DNA of 47,253 bases, from contig JAFTJI010000166.1 of NCBI GenBank assembly GCA_017456495.1, positions 1-47,253 of the forward strand, in the 5' to 3' direction. The first letter of the stretch is position 1, and each line of letters opens with the position of its first letter. Both the position numbers and the translations under genes were made by a program. The notes beneath the pieces were generated by a model. The model saw only the letters and a program-made list of their open reading frames with translations. It ran no database searches and was not told the DNA's origin. Shown here piece by piece: positions 1 to 8,428 of the stretch. The DNA is from Lentisphaeria bacterium. GTDB taxonomy: Bacteria; Verrucomicrobiota; Lentisphaeria; Victivallales; UBA1829.

Positions 1-138
1 GGCAGAAAATTCTTGTTGCGATCTGCAAATGGAGCGTTTTCGGTGGTTACCCTGTGGGTAGCCACGCTCAAACTACCATTTCCAACTCATCAACAATCTT
101 TTTTCAGCCAAATTTTGCCGGACTTTTGAAATTACCTC
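1..138 (-). repeat. Interspersed repeat, copy 1 (cut by window edge)
   Basis: The reverse complement begins GAGGTAATTTCAAAAGTCCG and matches the copies at 17657-17780 and 28750-28933 nearly throughout, including the internal block GATCGCAACAAGAATTTTCT. About 28 bases of the far end lie outside the window. The centre forms a hairpin, GTGGTTACCC-TGT-GGGTAGCCAC, whose tip differs from copy 3. The repeat ends 46 bases before the P-type ATPase start. Confidence 0.85.
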
Positions 139-184
139 CGTAAAGAAACAGAAATTTTTCATACACTATAGTGAAAGGATAATT

Positions 185-2791
185 ATGATCCCAAAAGGAC
201 TTACAAAAGAAGCTGTTGAAAAGAGCCGTCTGGAACATGGTTCCAATGATTTAACTCAGATTCCGCCCGATCCGCTGTGGAAAAAGATCCTGCATGGATT
301 CAAGGATCCTATGATCATGATCCTGCTCGTGGCATTGGTCGTCCAGGTGGTTCTCTGGTGTCTTGACAAAGCTCATTGGTACGAACCGGCAGGCGTTCTT
401 ATTGCGATCCTGATCGCAAACGGTGTTTCCTCCATCAGCGAAAGCAGCCAGGAAAGCAAAGCTTCTGCCCTGAAAGCTGAGGAAGAAGCTAAAGAGATGG
501 CAAAAGTCATTCGCGACGGGGAACTCAGCGAAATCCATGTCAGCGAAGTTGTTGTCGGGGATATCGTTTTTCTGCAGGCTGGCGATAAGATCGCTGCCGA
601 CGGTGAAATCGTGGAAGGCATGGTCAAAGTTGATCAGGCTGCACTGAACGGGGAAACCGAAGAAGCAACGAAAAAGCCTGTAGAAAACGGAGAATCCTAT
701 AATATCAAAGATCTTCTGAATCAGCACTACGCTTACCGCGGAACAGTTGTCTGCGGCAGTGAAGCCTACATGGAAGTCAAAGTCGTCGGCGATAAAACTC
801 TGTTCGGGGAACTTGCTCTTGAAGTTCAGGAAACCACACGGGCAACTCCGCTTCAGGTTAAACTCGGCAAACTGGCAAAACAGATCTCCCTCTTCGGATA
901 TATCGGAGCAACCGCAATCGTCATCGGGATTCTTGCAAAGACATTCTTCGGTTCTGCACCGCTCCCCAACGAAGCAACAGAATGGATCCGCTTGATCATG
1001 AACGCAATCACCGTGGCAGTGACGGTTATCGTCTGCGCAGTTCCGGAAGGTTTGCCCATGCTCACCTCCATCCTGCTCTCCCTGCAGAGTTTGAAGATGG
1101 CAAAAGACAACGTGCTTGTCCGCAAGATCAACGGTTTGGAAACCGCCGGAAGTCTCTCTCTGCTCTTCACAGACAAAACCGGAACCATTACGGAAGGAAG
1201 ACTCTCTGTTGTTGAACTCGTGACCGGAAATGTCAGACCGTTCAAAGCATTGAAGGACATGCCATCCTCCCTCGCGCTGGATGTCGTAACAGGAATCGGA
1301 GTCAATAACAGTGCATCCGTCAGCAGCGGTTCCATCATCGGAGGAAACAGCACCGACCGCGCCATGATGACGTTCCTCGTTGATTCCAAACTCGACAAAA
1401 CCATGAACAAGGAAGAAGTCCGCGCATTCAATGCGTTCGATTCCGCAAAGAAATTTTCCAGTGTGACGATCTCCCGCGATGGTGAAACATTCACCTATAT
1501 CAAGGGCGCACCGGAAAAGATCCTTGACAGATGCGCCCGTTATATCGACGAAAACGGTGCGGAAAAAGAGCTTGTTGAAAAGAACTTCCTTACCGCTTAC
1601 ATTGATACCCAGGCAGGACGCTCCATGCGTATGCTTGCTGTGGCTAAAACAAAAGGCAATGATGACAGTTCCGAACTGACACTGGTCTGTCTTATCAGCA
1701 TCCGCGATAATGTACGCAAAGAAGCCGCCGATGCGATCCGTGAGGTTCAGAACGCAGGGATCCAGGTGGTCATGGTCACAGGCGACCGTAAAGAAACAGC
1801 TGTCGCCATCGCTAAAGAATCCGGCTTGCTCACCTCTCCCGACGATATCGCGCTCACCTCTGCTGAAATGGGCGAAAAGAGCGATGATGAACTGAAACAG
1901 ATCCTCCCCCATCTGCGCGTGGTTGCACGTTCTCTCCCGACAGATAAGAGCCGCCTCGTCCGTCTCGCTCAGGAACTGAATATGGTCGTCGGTATGACCG
2001 GTGACGGTGTGAACGACTCCCCAGCCCTGAAAAAAGCTGACGTCGGTTTTGCCATGGGCAGCGGTACAGAAGTCGCAAAAGCTGCCGGGGATATCACGAT
2101 CCTTGATGATAACTTCCTCTCCATCGAAAAGGCGATCCTTTACGGAAGAACCATGTTCCAGAGAATCCGGAAGTTCCTGATTTTCCAGCTGACGGTCAAC
2201 GTCTCAGCTGTGCTGATCTGCTTCCTCGGTCCCATTCTCGGCGCAAAAGATGGTGTTGTTCTGACCGTTGTTCAGCTTCTGCTGGTGAACCTTGCGATGG
2301 ATACGCTTGCGGCAATCGCATTCGGAAGTGAGCCGGCTCTGAAAGAGTACATGCAGGACAAACCGATCCCGCGGTCTGAAAGTATCGTAAGCAAAGATAT
2401 GTTCGGGGAGATCATCTCCAATGCTCTGTATATCACCGTACTCTGTCTTGCGATCCTCTTCTGGAAGCCGATCCATGATCTCTTCGGAACCAATGATGTT
2501 GACTATTTGCGTTCAGCAGTTTTTGCAACTTTCATGATGGCGATCACATTTAACGGTTTCAATGCACGCAGCACCCATTTCAACCCGCTCAAGGGTATCA
2601 CGAAAAACAGCAACTTCATCATTGTCATGCTGGGAATCATCTGCTTGCAGTTCCTCTTCGTCACATTCGGCGGAAAGGTTCTTTCAGTGACCCCGTTGAC
2701 GCTCAAGACATGGGGTATCTGCGCAGGCCTTGCGTTCCTTGTGATCCCGCTGGAAACAATCAGATCCCTGATTTTCTCCAGACGGTCATAA
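185..2791 (+). CDS. Calcium-type P-type ATPase (P2/PMCA-like)
   Basis: Inner-membrane cation pump that uses ATP to export or import a cation, most likely Ca2+. All P2-ATPase landmarks are visible in the 868 residues. These are an N-terminal cation-ATPase domain, the actuator loop NGET (155-158), the membrane motif PEGLP (287-291), the phosphorylation motif DKTGT with D330, the TGDR and TGDGVND (605-611) hinge motifs, and a C-terminal membrane bundle with NLAMD. Length is usual for bacterial PMCA-like pumps. The start has AAAGGA seven bases upstream. A perfect palindrome CACTATAGTG (164-173) sits just before it and includes a TATAGT that could be a -10 box, but no good -35 is seen. Ion specificity is inferred from family resemblance; Mn2+ or Na+ cannot be excluded. 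Confidence 0.92.
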   Translation: MIPKGLTKEAVEKSRLEHGSNDLTQIPPDPLWKKILHGFKDPMIMILLVALVVQVVLWCLDKAHWYEPAGVLIAILIANGVSSISESSQESKASALKAEEEAKEMAKVIRDGELSEIHVSEVVVGDIVFLQAGDKIAADGEIVEGMVKVDQAALNGETEEATKKPVENGESYNIKDLLNQHYAYRGTVVCGSEAYMEVKVVGDKTLFGELALEVQETTRATPLQVKLGKLAKQISLFGYIGATAIVIGILAKTFFGSAPLPNEATEWIRLIMNAITVAVTVIVCAVPEGLPMLTSILLSLQSLKMAKDNVLVRKINGLETAGSLSLLFTDKTGTITEGRLSVVELVTGNVRPFKALKDMPSSLALDVVTGIGVNNSASVSSGSIIGGNSTDRAMMTFLVDSKLDKTMNKEEVRAFNAFDSAKKFSSVTISRDGETFTYIKGAPEKILDRCARYIDENGAEKELVEKNFLTAYIDTQAGRSMRMLAVAKTKGNDDSSELTLVCLISIRDNVRKEAADAIREVQNAGIQVVMVTGDRKETAVAIAKESGLLTSPDDIALTSAEMGEKSDDELKQILPHLRVVARSLPTDKSRLVRLAQELNMVVGMTGDGVNDSPALKKADVGFAMGSGTEVAKAAGDITILDDNFLSIEKAILYGRTMFQRIRKFLIFQLTVNVSAVLICFLGPILGAKDGVVLTVVQLLLVNLAMDTLAAIAFGSEPALKEYMQDKPIPRSESIVSKDMFGEIISNALYITVLCLAILFWKPIHDLFGTNDVDYLRSAVFATFMMAITFNGFNARSTHFNPLKGITKNSNFIIVMLGIICLQFLFVTFGGKVLSVTPLTLKTWGICAGLAFLVIPLETIRSLIFSRRS

Positions 2792-2858
2792 TCCCCGGGA
2801 AATGGGACAATAACGAAGTGGCTGTTGCAAAACCTGAACATTTTGAAAGAGCATTTTC

Positions 2859-3012
2859 GTACAGAGTGACGGAGTTTACCGAGTGTACGGAGGCATTTTT
2901 GGTTATTACCGGATGATTTCTCAAAAGAAATAAAAAAAATTCTCTTGGGCAACGGTTGTTTTTTAATACAAAACCCCTTCCGTAATCTCTGTAACCTCCG
3001 TTCACTCCGTAC
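2859..3012. repeat. Long imperfect inverted repeat downstream of the ATPase
   Basis: This fills most of the 367-base gap between the ATPase and the antiporter. The left arm 2859-2894 (GTACAGAGTGACGGAGTTTA...) and the reverse complement of 2976-3012 (GTACGGAGTGAACGGAGGTT...) agree at about 30 of 36 positions, around an AT-rich loop of about 80 bases. Each arm contains the sub-motif ACGGAG/ACAGAG repeated. It could be a MITE-like element, a REP-like element or a long hairpin. It does not look like an ordinary terminator. Confidence 0.6.
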
Positions 3013-3095
3013 AAAAAACACCATTAAAATGCGTTTTCTACAAACAGGTTTTGAGGTGTACTTCAAAAATGTTCACTTTTTTTTAATTTTTAAAC

Positions 3096-3124
3096 TTGTA
3101 AACTGACATTTGCTATGTTACATT
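3096..3124 (+). promoter_or_regulatory. Promoter of the antiporter gene
   Basis: -35 TTGTAA (3096-3101), 17-base spacer, -10 TACATT (3119-3124). It lies 34 bases before the ATG of the cation/proton antiporter in a strongly AT-rich stretch. Confidence 0.5.
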
Positions 3125-3158
3125 GCGATGCAATTCAAAATCAAGGAGGTAAAGCACC

Positions 3159-4511
3159 ATGAACAACGACACCTTTCTTCTTCTTTTCATCAGTTTCATC
3201 GCCATTATGGGGATCACCCCTCTCGCATTCCGGAAAATAAAAGTTCCGGGAGTGATTGCGCTCCTGATCGTAGGAATGATCATCGGCCCTAACGGTCTGG
3301 ATTTGATCGGTATCATCACTCAGGGTGCCAAATTTCTCGGCGGCGATCAGAAAGCATGCTATGATTATTTTACGACTTTTGTAGGTTCTCTCGGTTCTCT
3401 CGGGCTTGTATTCCTGATGGCACAAGCCGGTATGGAAGCGGATTTCAAGATGATCCGCGAAGCCAAAAAGCCTGTGATAATGCTCAGTATCCTGACATTC
3501 CTGCTGCCTGCCATCAGCGGATTCTTCATCTACCAATATTTCCGGTCAGATGACTTTGCCGGGAAACTGCTTTATGCCTCTCTCTTTGCATCCCACTCTG
3601 TCGGTATCGTATTCCCTGTTATCCGGGAATTGAAACTTACCAAGAGCCGTTTTGGAGCTGCGGTTCTGATTTCAACCGTTATTACTGATATCGCCAGTAT
3701 CATTCTTCTTGCGGTCAGTGTTCAGATCAAGAAAATGGGTTCTTCCGAAGCAGCAGAAGCAGCAAAGAAAACACTTTCTATTTTTGATTATATTGATGCA
3801 AACATTTTCGGTTCATACTTTACAGTTGTCTTCCTGCTGATCGTTCTTGTCTACCTTGCGCTTTCCGTTTTCCTGGTCTCCCAATTCGGAAAATGGATGC
3901 TCAAGAGTTTCCGTCCCAGTGAAGAAGCTATGGTTCCCGTTGTTCTTCTGATCATCATGATTACAGTACTTGTCGGAGAATTTCTCGGGATCAATATGGT
4001 TGTGGGCGCGTTTATCGCGGGGCTTGCATTGGCGCGTCTGGTCAAACATACCGAAGGCGAAATCCCACTGCTGGCACGGTTCGAAAGTATCGGGTACGGA
4101 CTTCTCATCCCGTTCCTCTTTATCTCCATCGGCATGAATTCCAACTTCAGAGCGTTCTCTCAGGTTGAAAATATCTACATCATCCTGTTCACGGTTGTCG
4201 GTCTGATTGTTAGCAAGATCGGTTCCGGCTGGATCGCAATGCGTTTGAGCGGATTTGGCAACCGTCAGGGGCTTTGTGCCGGATTGATGACTGTTCCCCA
4301 GCTTTCTGCAACTCTTGCTGCAGCTGCAGTCGGAAAAGATCTGGGCATGCTGGATGATAATTTCTTCAACGCGATCATCATCCTGTCCATCGTCACAACG
4401 ATTCCGATTCCGACACTGGTCAGACTGATCATTGAACGTTCCGGTGTAAAATTCACAGAAGAAAAAGATTTTCCTGTTCCGAAAGTTGTCAAGCAGGACG
4501 ATCTTCTCTGA
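3159..4511 (+). CDS. CPA2-type cation:proton antiporter (Na+/H+ exchanger domain)
   Basis: Inner-membrane antiporter exchanging protons for Na+ or K+. The 450 residues are almost entirely membrane spans (about 12) of the Na+/H+ exchanger fold. There are conserved-looking helices around HSVGIVFPV, TVITDIASII (the TD-x-x pair expected in the transport core) and GAFIAGLALARL. No TrkA-N or TrkA-C regulatory domain follows, unlike KefB/KefC. The start is fixed by AAGGAGGT eight bases upstream. It lies alone behind its own promoter, next to another ion transporter on the same strand. Substrate is not decidable from sequence. Confidence 0.88.
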   Translation: MNNDTFLLLFISFIAIMGITPLAFRKIKVPGVIALLIVGMIIGPNGLDLIGIITQGAKFLGGDQKACYDYFTTFVGSLGSLGLVFLMAQAGMEADFKMIREAKKPVIMLSILTFLLPAISGFFIYQYFRSDDFAGKLLYASLFASHSVGIVFPVIRELKLTKSRFGAAVLISTVITDIASIILLAVSVQIKKMGSSEAAEAAKKTLSIFDYIDANIFGSYFTVVFLLIVLVYLALSVFLVSQFGKWMLKSFRPSEEAMVPVVLLIIMITVLVGEFLGINMVVGAFIAGLALARLVKHTEGEIPLLARFESIGYGLLIPFLFISIGMNSNFRAFSQVENIYIILFTVVGLIVSKIGSGWIAMRLSGFGNRQGLCAGLMTVPQLSATLAAAAVGKDLGMLDDNFFNAIIILSIVTTIPIPTLVRLIIERSGVKFTEEKDFPVPKVVKQDDLL

Positions 4512-4519
4512 TCCCGGGG

Positions 4520-4547
4520 TTGAAAATTTAAAAACTTGTGATACATT
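4520..4547 (+). promoter_or_regulatory. Promoter of metY
   Basis: -35 TTGAAA (4520-4525), 16-base spacer, -10 TACATT (4542-4547). It begins eight bases after the antiporter stop and has the same -10 as the antiporter promoter. Confidence 0.45.
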
Positions 4548-4558
4548 ATAACTGTCTG

Positions 4559-4586
4559 CAGGAGAGAACTGAATTGTTCTCTCCTG
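4559..4586 (+). promoter_or_regulatory. Perfect 11-bp hairpin in the metY leader
   Basis: CAGGAGAGAAC, six-base loop TGAATT, then GTTCTCTCCTG: a perfect 11-bp stem. It is followed by TTCATCATTTATTT, which is not a clean U tract. If the promoter at 4520-4547 is right, the stem lies a few bases from the metY mRNA 5' end. It could protect the transcript or act as a regulatory leader, or it could be a weak terminator for the antiporter gene. It is too short to be a known SAM riboswitch. Confidence 0.5.
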
Positions 4587-4619
4587 TTCATCATTTATTT
4601 CAGCGGAAGGAAAAAAATC

Positions 4620-5894
4620 ATGGAAAACTGGAAACTTGAAACTATTGCTGTACAGGCTGGTTACACCCCCGAAAACGGCGGAGCCCGCATTGTTCCCATC
4701 ACTCAGTCTACAACCTATAAATATGATGATGTCCAGAGTGTGGCTGATCTCTTCGACCTCAAGGCTGCCGGTTTCTTCTATACACGCCTTGCGAACCCCA
4801 CGGTTGATGCTTTTGAAAAGAAAATCGCAGCAATGGAAGGCGGTGTCGCTGCAGTTGCAACGTCTTCCGGTCAGACCGCAAACGCTCTCGCGCTGATGAA
4901 TATTGCCCGCACCGGAGACCATGTCGTTGCAGTCTCCAGTCTTTACGGGGGAACCGTTTCCCTGTTCACCAACACCTTGAAAAAGACCGGGATCCTCTTC
5001 ACGATGATCTCTCCGGAAGCCAGCGAAGAAGAGATTCAGGCAGCGATCCAGCCCAATACCAAAGCTATTTTTGCGGAAACTCTCGCAAACCCTGCCCTGA
5101 TCGTGCTTGATATCGAAAAATTCGCAAAAGCTGCTCATGCAAACGGTCTGCCGCTTGTCGTTGACAATACCTTCCCGACCCCGTTCCTCTGCAATCCGTT
5201 CAAATGGGGGGCAGATATCGTCACGCACTCCACTACAAAATATATTGACGGACACGCTACAAGTGTCGGCGGTATCGTTGTGGAAAAAGGCGGTTTTGAC
5301 TGGACGAACGGAAAATTCCCGGAATTTACCGAACCCGATGAAAGCTATCATGGTCTGATCTACACCAAAGATTTTGCTGCCGCGCCCTACTCCACCAAAC
5401 TCCGTGTTCAGTGGATCCGCGATATGGGAACCCCCATGATGCCCTTCAACGGTTTCCTTTCCATGCTCGGCTGCGAAACCCTCCACGTCCGTATGGAACG
5501 TCATTGCGAAAATGCTCTCGCCATGGCTGAATTTCTGGAAAAACATCCCAAAGTCGCATGGGTCAACTACCCCGGCTTGAAGTCCAGCAATCAGTACGAA
5601 CTCGCCCAAAAATATCTTCCCAAAGGTGCCAGCGGCGTTATGTGCTTCGGTGTCAAAGGCGGAAAAGAAGCCGGAGAACGGGCTATGAACAGCCTCAAAC
5701 TGGCTGCGATCTGTGTTCATGTGGCTGACCTCCGCACCTGCGTGCTGCACCCCGCAAGCATGACTCACCGTCAGCTCTCCGAAAAAGAACTGATCGCTGC
5801 AGGAGTCTCCCCCGACCTGGTCAGACTTTCTGTTGGACTGGAACATATTGATGACCTGAAGGCTGACTTCGATCAGGCTCTTGCAAACGCTTGA
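4620..5894 (+). CDS. metY: O-acetylhomoserine sulfhydrylase (MetY)
   Basis: Cytoplasmic PLP enzyme that makes homocysteine (or methionine with methanethiol) from O-acetylhomoserine and sulfide. The 424 residues fit the long MetY branch of the Cys/Met-metabolism PLP family. The N-terminus VQAGYTPENGGARIVPITQS, the SSGQTAN segment and the VDNTFPTPFLCNPFKWGADI stretch are typical. HSTTKYIDGH contains the PLP lysine K207, and the C-terminus carries RLSVGLEHIDDL. The start has GGAAGGA ten bases upstream. Its stop overlaps a possible TTG start of the downstream helicase gene, so the two are probably cotranscribed. Confidence 0.95.
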   Translation: MENWKLETIAVQAGYTPENGGARIVPITQSTTYKYDDVQSVADLFDLKAAGFFYTRLANPTVDAFEKKIAAMEGGVAAVATSSGQTANALALMNIARTGDHVVAVSSLYGGTVSLFTNTLKKTGILFTMISPEASEEEIQAAIQPNTKAIFAETLANPALIVLDIEKFAKAAHANGLPLVVDNTFPTPFLCNPFKWGADIVTHSTTKYIDGHATSVGGIVVEKGGFDWTNGKFPEFTEPDESYHGLIYTKDFAAAPYSTKLRVQWIRDMGTPMMPFNGFLSMLGCETLHVRMERHCENALAMAEFLEKHPKVAWVNYPGLKSSNQYELAQKYLPKGASGVMCFGVKGGKEAGERAMNSLKLAAICVHVADLRTCVLHPASMTHRQLSEKELIAAGVSPDLVRLSVGLEHIDDLKADFDQALANA

Positions 5895-5911
5895 GAAATC
5901 CCAAGTCTACA

Positions 5912-8428
5912 ATGAGTCCTGAAGCAGAAAAAATACAGACTTACTTTAAAGAAGGACAAGCTCTCTGGAAGGCTTCTTCCAAGCTTGTCCGCTCCCGTCG
6001 TTTCTACGAATTGTGGGAAAGTGCCGCTAATCCGGAACCTTTTCAAATCCCGATCGACGGGATTTCTCTGTTTGATCAACAGATCCTTCCACCCGGAAAA
6101 GCGGAATCCTGCAATGCATTCACATGCTGGGATGATTCGGAAGAGTCTATGATTTTAAATCTGGAAAATGCAGATGGACTCTGTGAAAAATATCTTCTCC
6201 GGTTCACAGATGCAGGTACGCCGGAAATCGTTTTTCATAAAAATCATAACACGATCGAAGAAGATGATTTCTGGAAATATGATGCAGCTCAGCTGATCAT
6301 CGGAAAATATCAGGCAGCCGGTGGTGAGCTGAATTTCTCTAAATTCCAGAAGAGAGATTTCAGAAATCTGCTGGAACTCCTGCCGGAAACCTACCCGGCG
6401 GAAGGACGGAAAGCTCTGAAAAAGCTGAAACTTGAGGAGCTGAAAAACGTATTCGAAAAAACACTTTCCGACCGTGCAGCAGACGAACTCGGCAGCCAGA
6501 TGGAACTCCCTCTCTTCGGAACCTATTCCCGTATTGAAAAAAAACAGGAAACGGAAATCGTAAACCGGAAAGAATCCCTGCCTGCCAGAACATTCTGGCA
6601 GGTTTCCAGAATGCTGAGACTGCTTTCTGAAACTGATCGGCTCATGATCGAGTTCGAACGGAACTTCGAACTGTATTTTCAGGATGCGACCGTTGTCAGC
6701 GGAGCGCATCCGGTTTATGTTCTCTCTCTGGAAGCCCCCGAAGGCGCACCGATTTTTTTCGATGATATTCTGGATGTCCGCAGACGGACAGATTCCTCTA
6801 AAATAGGGACGTTCCGGGTTGATTTTTTTGACGGTGTACAGATCCTCGGGCGGCTCACTGTGGAGACTGCGAACAAGATCAACACCGATCTCTGCGAAGC
6901 TGTCGGAACTCTGATCCGCGGACCTTCCGAGTTTCTGAAAGAACGATTGGATGCCATCCGGGAAGAGTTGAAACCGGAGACAGCTCTTTCCAAACTTCAT
7001 TCCGGCGGGATCATTGCCGGATTGACCGCTGTTGATTTCAAATTCCCGGAAAGTTCAGAGTTTTCAACAGAACTGAATCCCTCACAGAAAACCGCTTTCG
7101 ATGCAGCCGTAACCGAAGAAAATCCCCTTGTGCTGATCCAGGGTCCTCCCGGAACGGGAAAAACACATGTTTTGCGGAAAATCGTAAGAGAACTTCATGC
7201 CCGGGGAAAACGGATCATCATTACCGCACCATCCCATGCGGCAGTAGATAATATCTGCCGTGGAATCGGGGATCTCCCCTATCTCCGGTGCGGGCGGCAC
7301 TCGGAAAGTATTGCGCCGGATATTCTCCCCGGACACTGGATCGGGGAACGTGAGAATGTCAAAAACATGCGGCAAGTGGAAAAAGAGGGGAAACAGGTCA
7401 TTTATGCCGGAACCCACCCCGCTCTGCTGAAAGACCTCTGTATTAAATTTGATTTTGAAAATATCGGACCGTTCGATGTGATCATCTTTGATGAAGCCGG
7501 TATGTCCAACATGGAAGAGGTGATCCTTTGTGCCATGTTTGCAAAACGGGCAATCATGCTCGGGGACTACAAACAGCTTCCGCCGTTCCCGAAGCCGCAG
7601 GCGGTCATGAATGCTCTCACCGCAAACGGTGAAGTGATTGAAACAGAACTGCTTGCCCTGCTTTCCGAATCTGCAATGGAGTGGCTTGTCAAACACCGGG
7701 AGTGTCCGTCCATCCGGCTCAGCACCTCCTACCGCTGTCAGAATCCGCGTCTGCTCAGGTTTATTTCAGGCGCGTTCTATAATGCGGGAATCAAACCGGA
7801 TACAGGAGCAGAATATTACTCGCTTCCGCTGCCGGAACGCGAACGGAAATTTCCGCCGTCCACCTTGCGCTGGATCACGACTTCTCTGGAAGCGAACCGC
7901 CGGGAAACGGTCATTCTTCCCGGGCGCAGCGGTGCCGGAAAACCCGGGATCTGCAACAGGATGGAAGCGAATATCTGTGTTAAAGCAGTGACGGAACTGC
8001 TGAAAAAATATCCTTTGGATGAAATCACGATCATTACTCCATACCGTGCTCAGACCGAATTGATCCGTCAGAAATTGACAAGTCTTCTCGGAAAAAATTA
8101 CGATCCGGAAGAATGGAAAAACTTCCTGACCTGCCGGGTCTCGACAGTCGACAGTTTCCAGGGCGGCGAAAGCGATGCTGTTGTGATCAGCTACGTCCGC
8201 AGCAATCCTCACGGAAAAATCGGTTTTACGGATCATCCGAACCGGATCAACGTGGCGCATACCCGATGCCGCTGTGAGTTGGTGGTCATCGGCGACCTGG
8301 AGTGCTTGAAAAAACGCTCCAACGGCGGGATCTTCACCCGGTTGGAACAGGCATTTCTGCTGGATGGAGAGATCGTTCCGGCATCGCAAGTCCTGAAACC
8401 ATCTGAGCTTCAGCCGGAGCTTTTTTGA
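5912..8428 (+). CDS. UPF1/DNA2-like superfamily 1 helicase
   Basis: ATP-dependent nucleic-acid helicase of the SF1B UPF1-like group (AAA_11/AAA_12). The first about 390 residues are a poorly conserved accessory region. Then come Walker A GPPGTGKT (residues 412-419 from this start), motif Ia TAPSHAAVDN, Walker B FDEAGMSN, motif III GDYKQLPP, motif IV-like STSYRCQNPRLLRF, and the C-terminal VDSFQGGESDAVVISYVRSN and NVAHTRCRCELVVIGD motifs. An in-frame TTG overlaps the metY stop at 5891. ATG 5912 is preferred, although neither has a good ribosome-binding site, so translation is probably coupled to metY. The gene overlaps hrpB by one base. Whether it acts on RNA or DNA is not decidable here. Confidence 0.88.
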   Translation: MSPEAEKIQTYFKEGQALWKASSKLVRSRRFYELWESAANPEPFQIPIDGISLFDQQILPPGKAESCNAFTCWDDSEESMILNLENADGLCEKYLLRFTDAGTPEIVFHKNHNTIEEDDFWKYDAAQLIIGKYQAAGGELNFSKFQKRDFRNLLELLPETYPAEGRKALKKLKLEELKNVFEKTLSDRAADELGSQMELPLFGTYSRIEKKQETEIVNRKESLPARTFWQVSRMLRLLSETDRLMIEFERNFELYFQDATVVSGAHPVYVLSLEAPEGAPIFFDDILDVRRRTDSSKIGTFRVDFFDGVQILGRLTVETANKINTDLCEAVGTLIRGPSEFLKERLDAIREELKPETALSKLHSGGIIAGLTAVDFKFPESSEFSTELNPSQKTAFDAAVTEENPLVLIQGPPGTGKTHVLRKIVRELHARGKRIIITAPSHAAVDNICRGIGDLPYLRCGRHSESIAPDILPGHWIGERENVKNMRQVEKEGKQVIYAGTHPALLKDLCIKFDFENIGPFDVIIFDEAGMSNMEEVILCAMFAKRAIMLGDYKQLPPFPKPQAVMNALTANGEVIETELLALLSESAMEWLVKHRECPSIRLSTSYRCQNPRLLRFISGAFYNAGIKPDTGAEYYSLPLPERERKFPPSTLRWITTSLEANRRETVILPGRSGAGKPGICNRMEANICVKAVTELLKKYPLDEITIITPYRAQTELIRQKLTSLLGKNYDPEEWKNFLTCRVSTVDSFQGGESDAVVISYVRSNPHGKIGFTDHPNRINVAHTRCRCELVVIGDLECLKKRSNGGIFTRLEQAFLLDGEIVPASQVLKPSELQPELF

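Noticed and set aside
251-1912. Long open frame (over 500 codons) antisense to the P-type ATPase
   Set aside because: It is a shadow frame with a composition rich in C, D, F and H and no motifs; the plus strand has all ATPase motifs.
4548-4619. SAM or cobalamin riboswitch ahead of metY
   Set aside because: The leader is about 70 bases with a single hairpin and no known riboswitch core.
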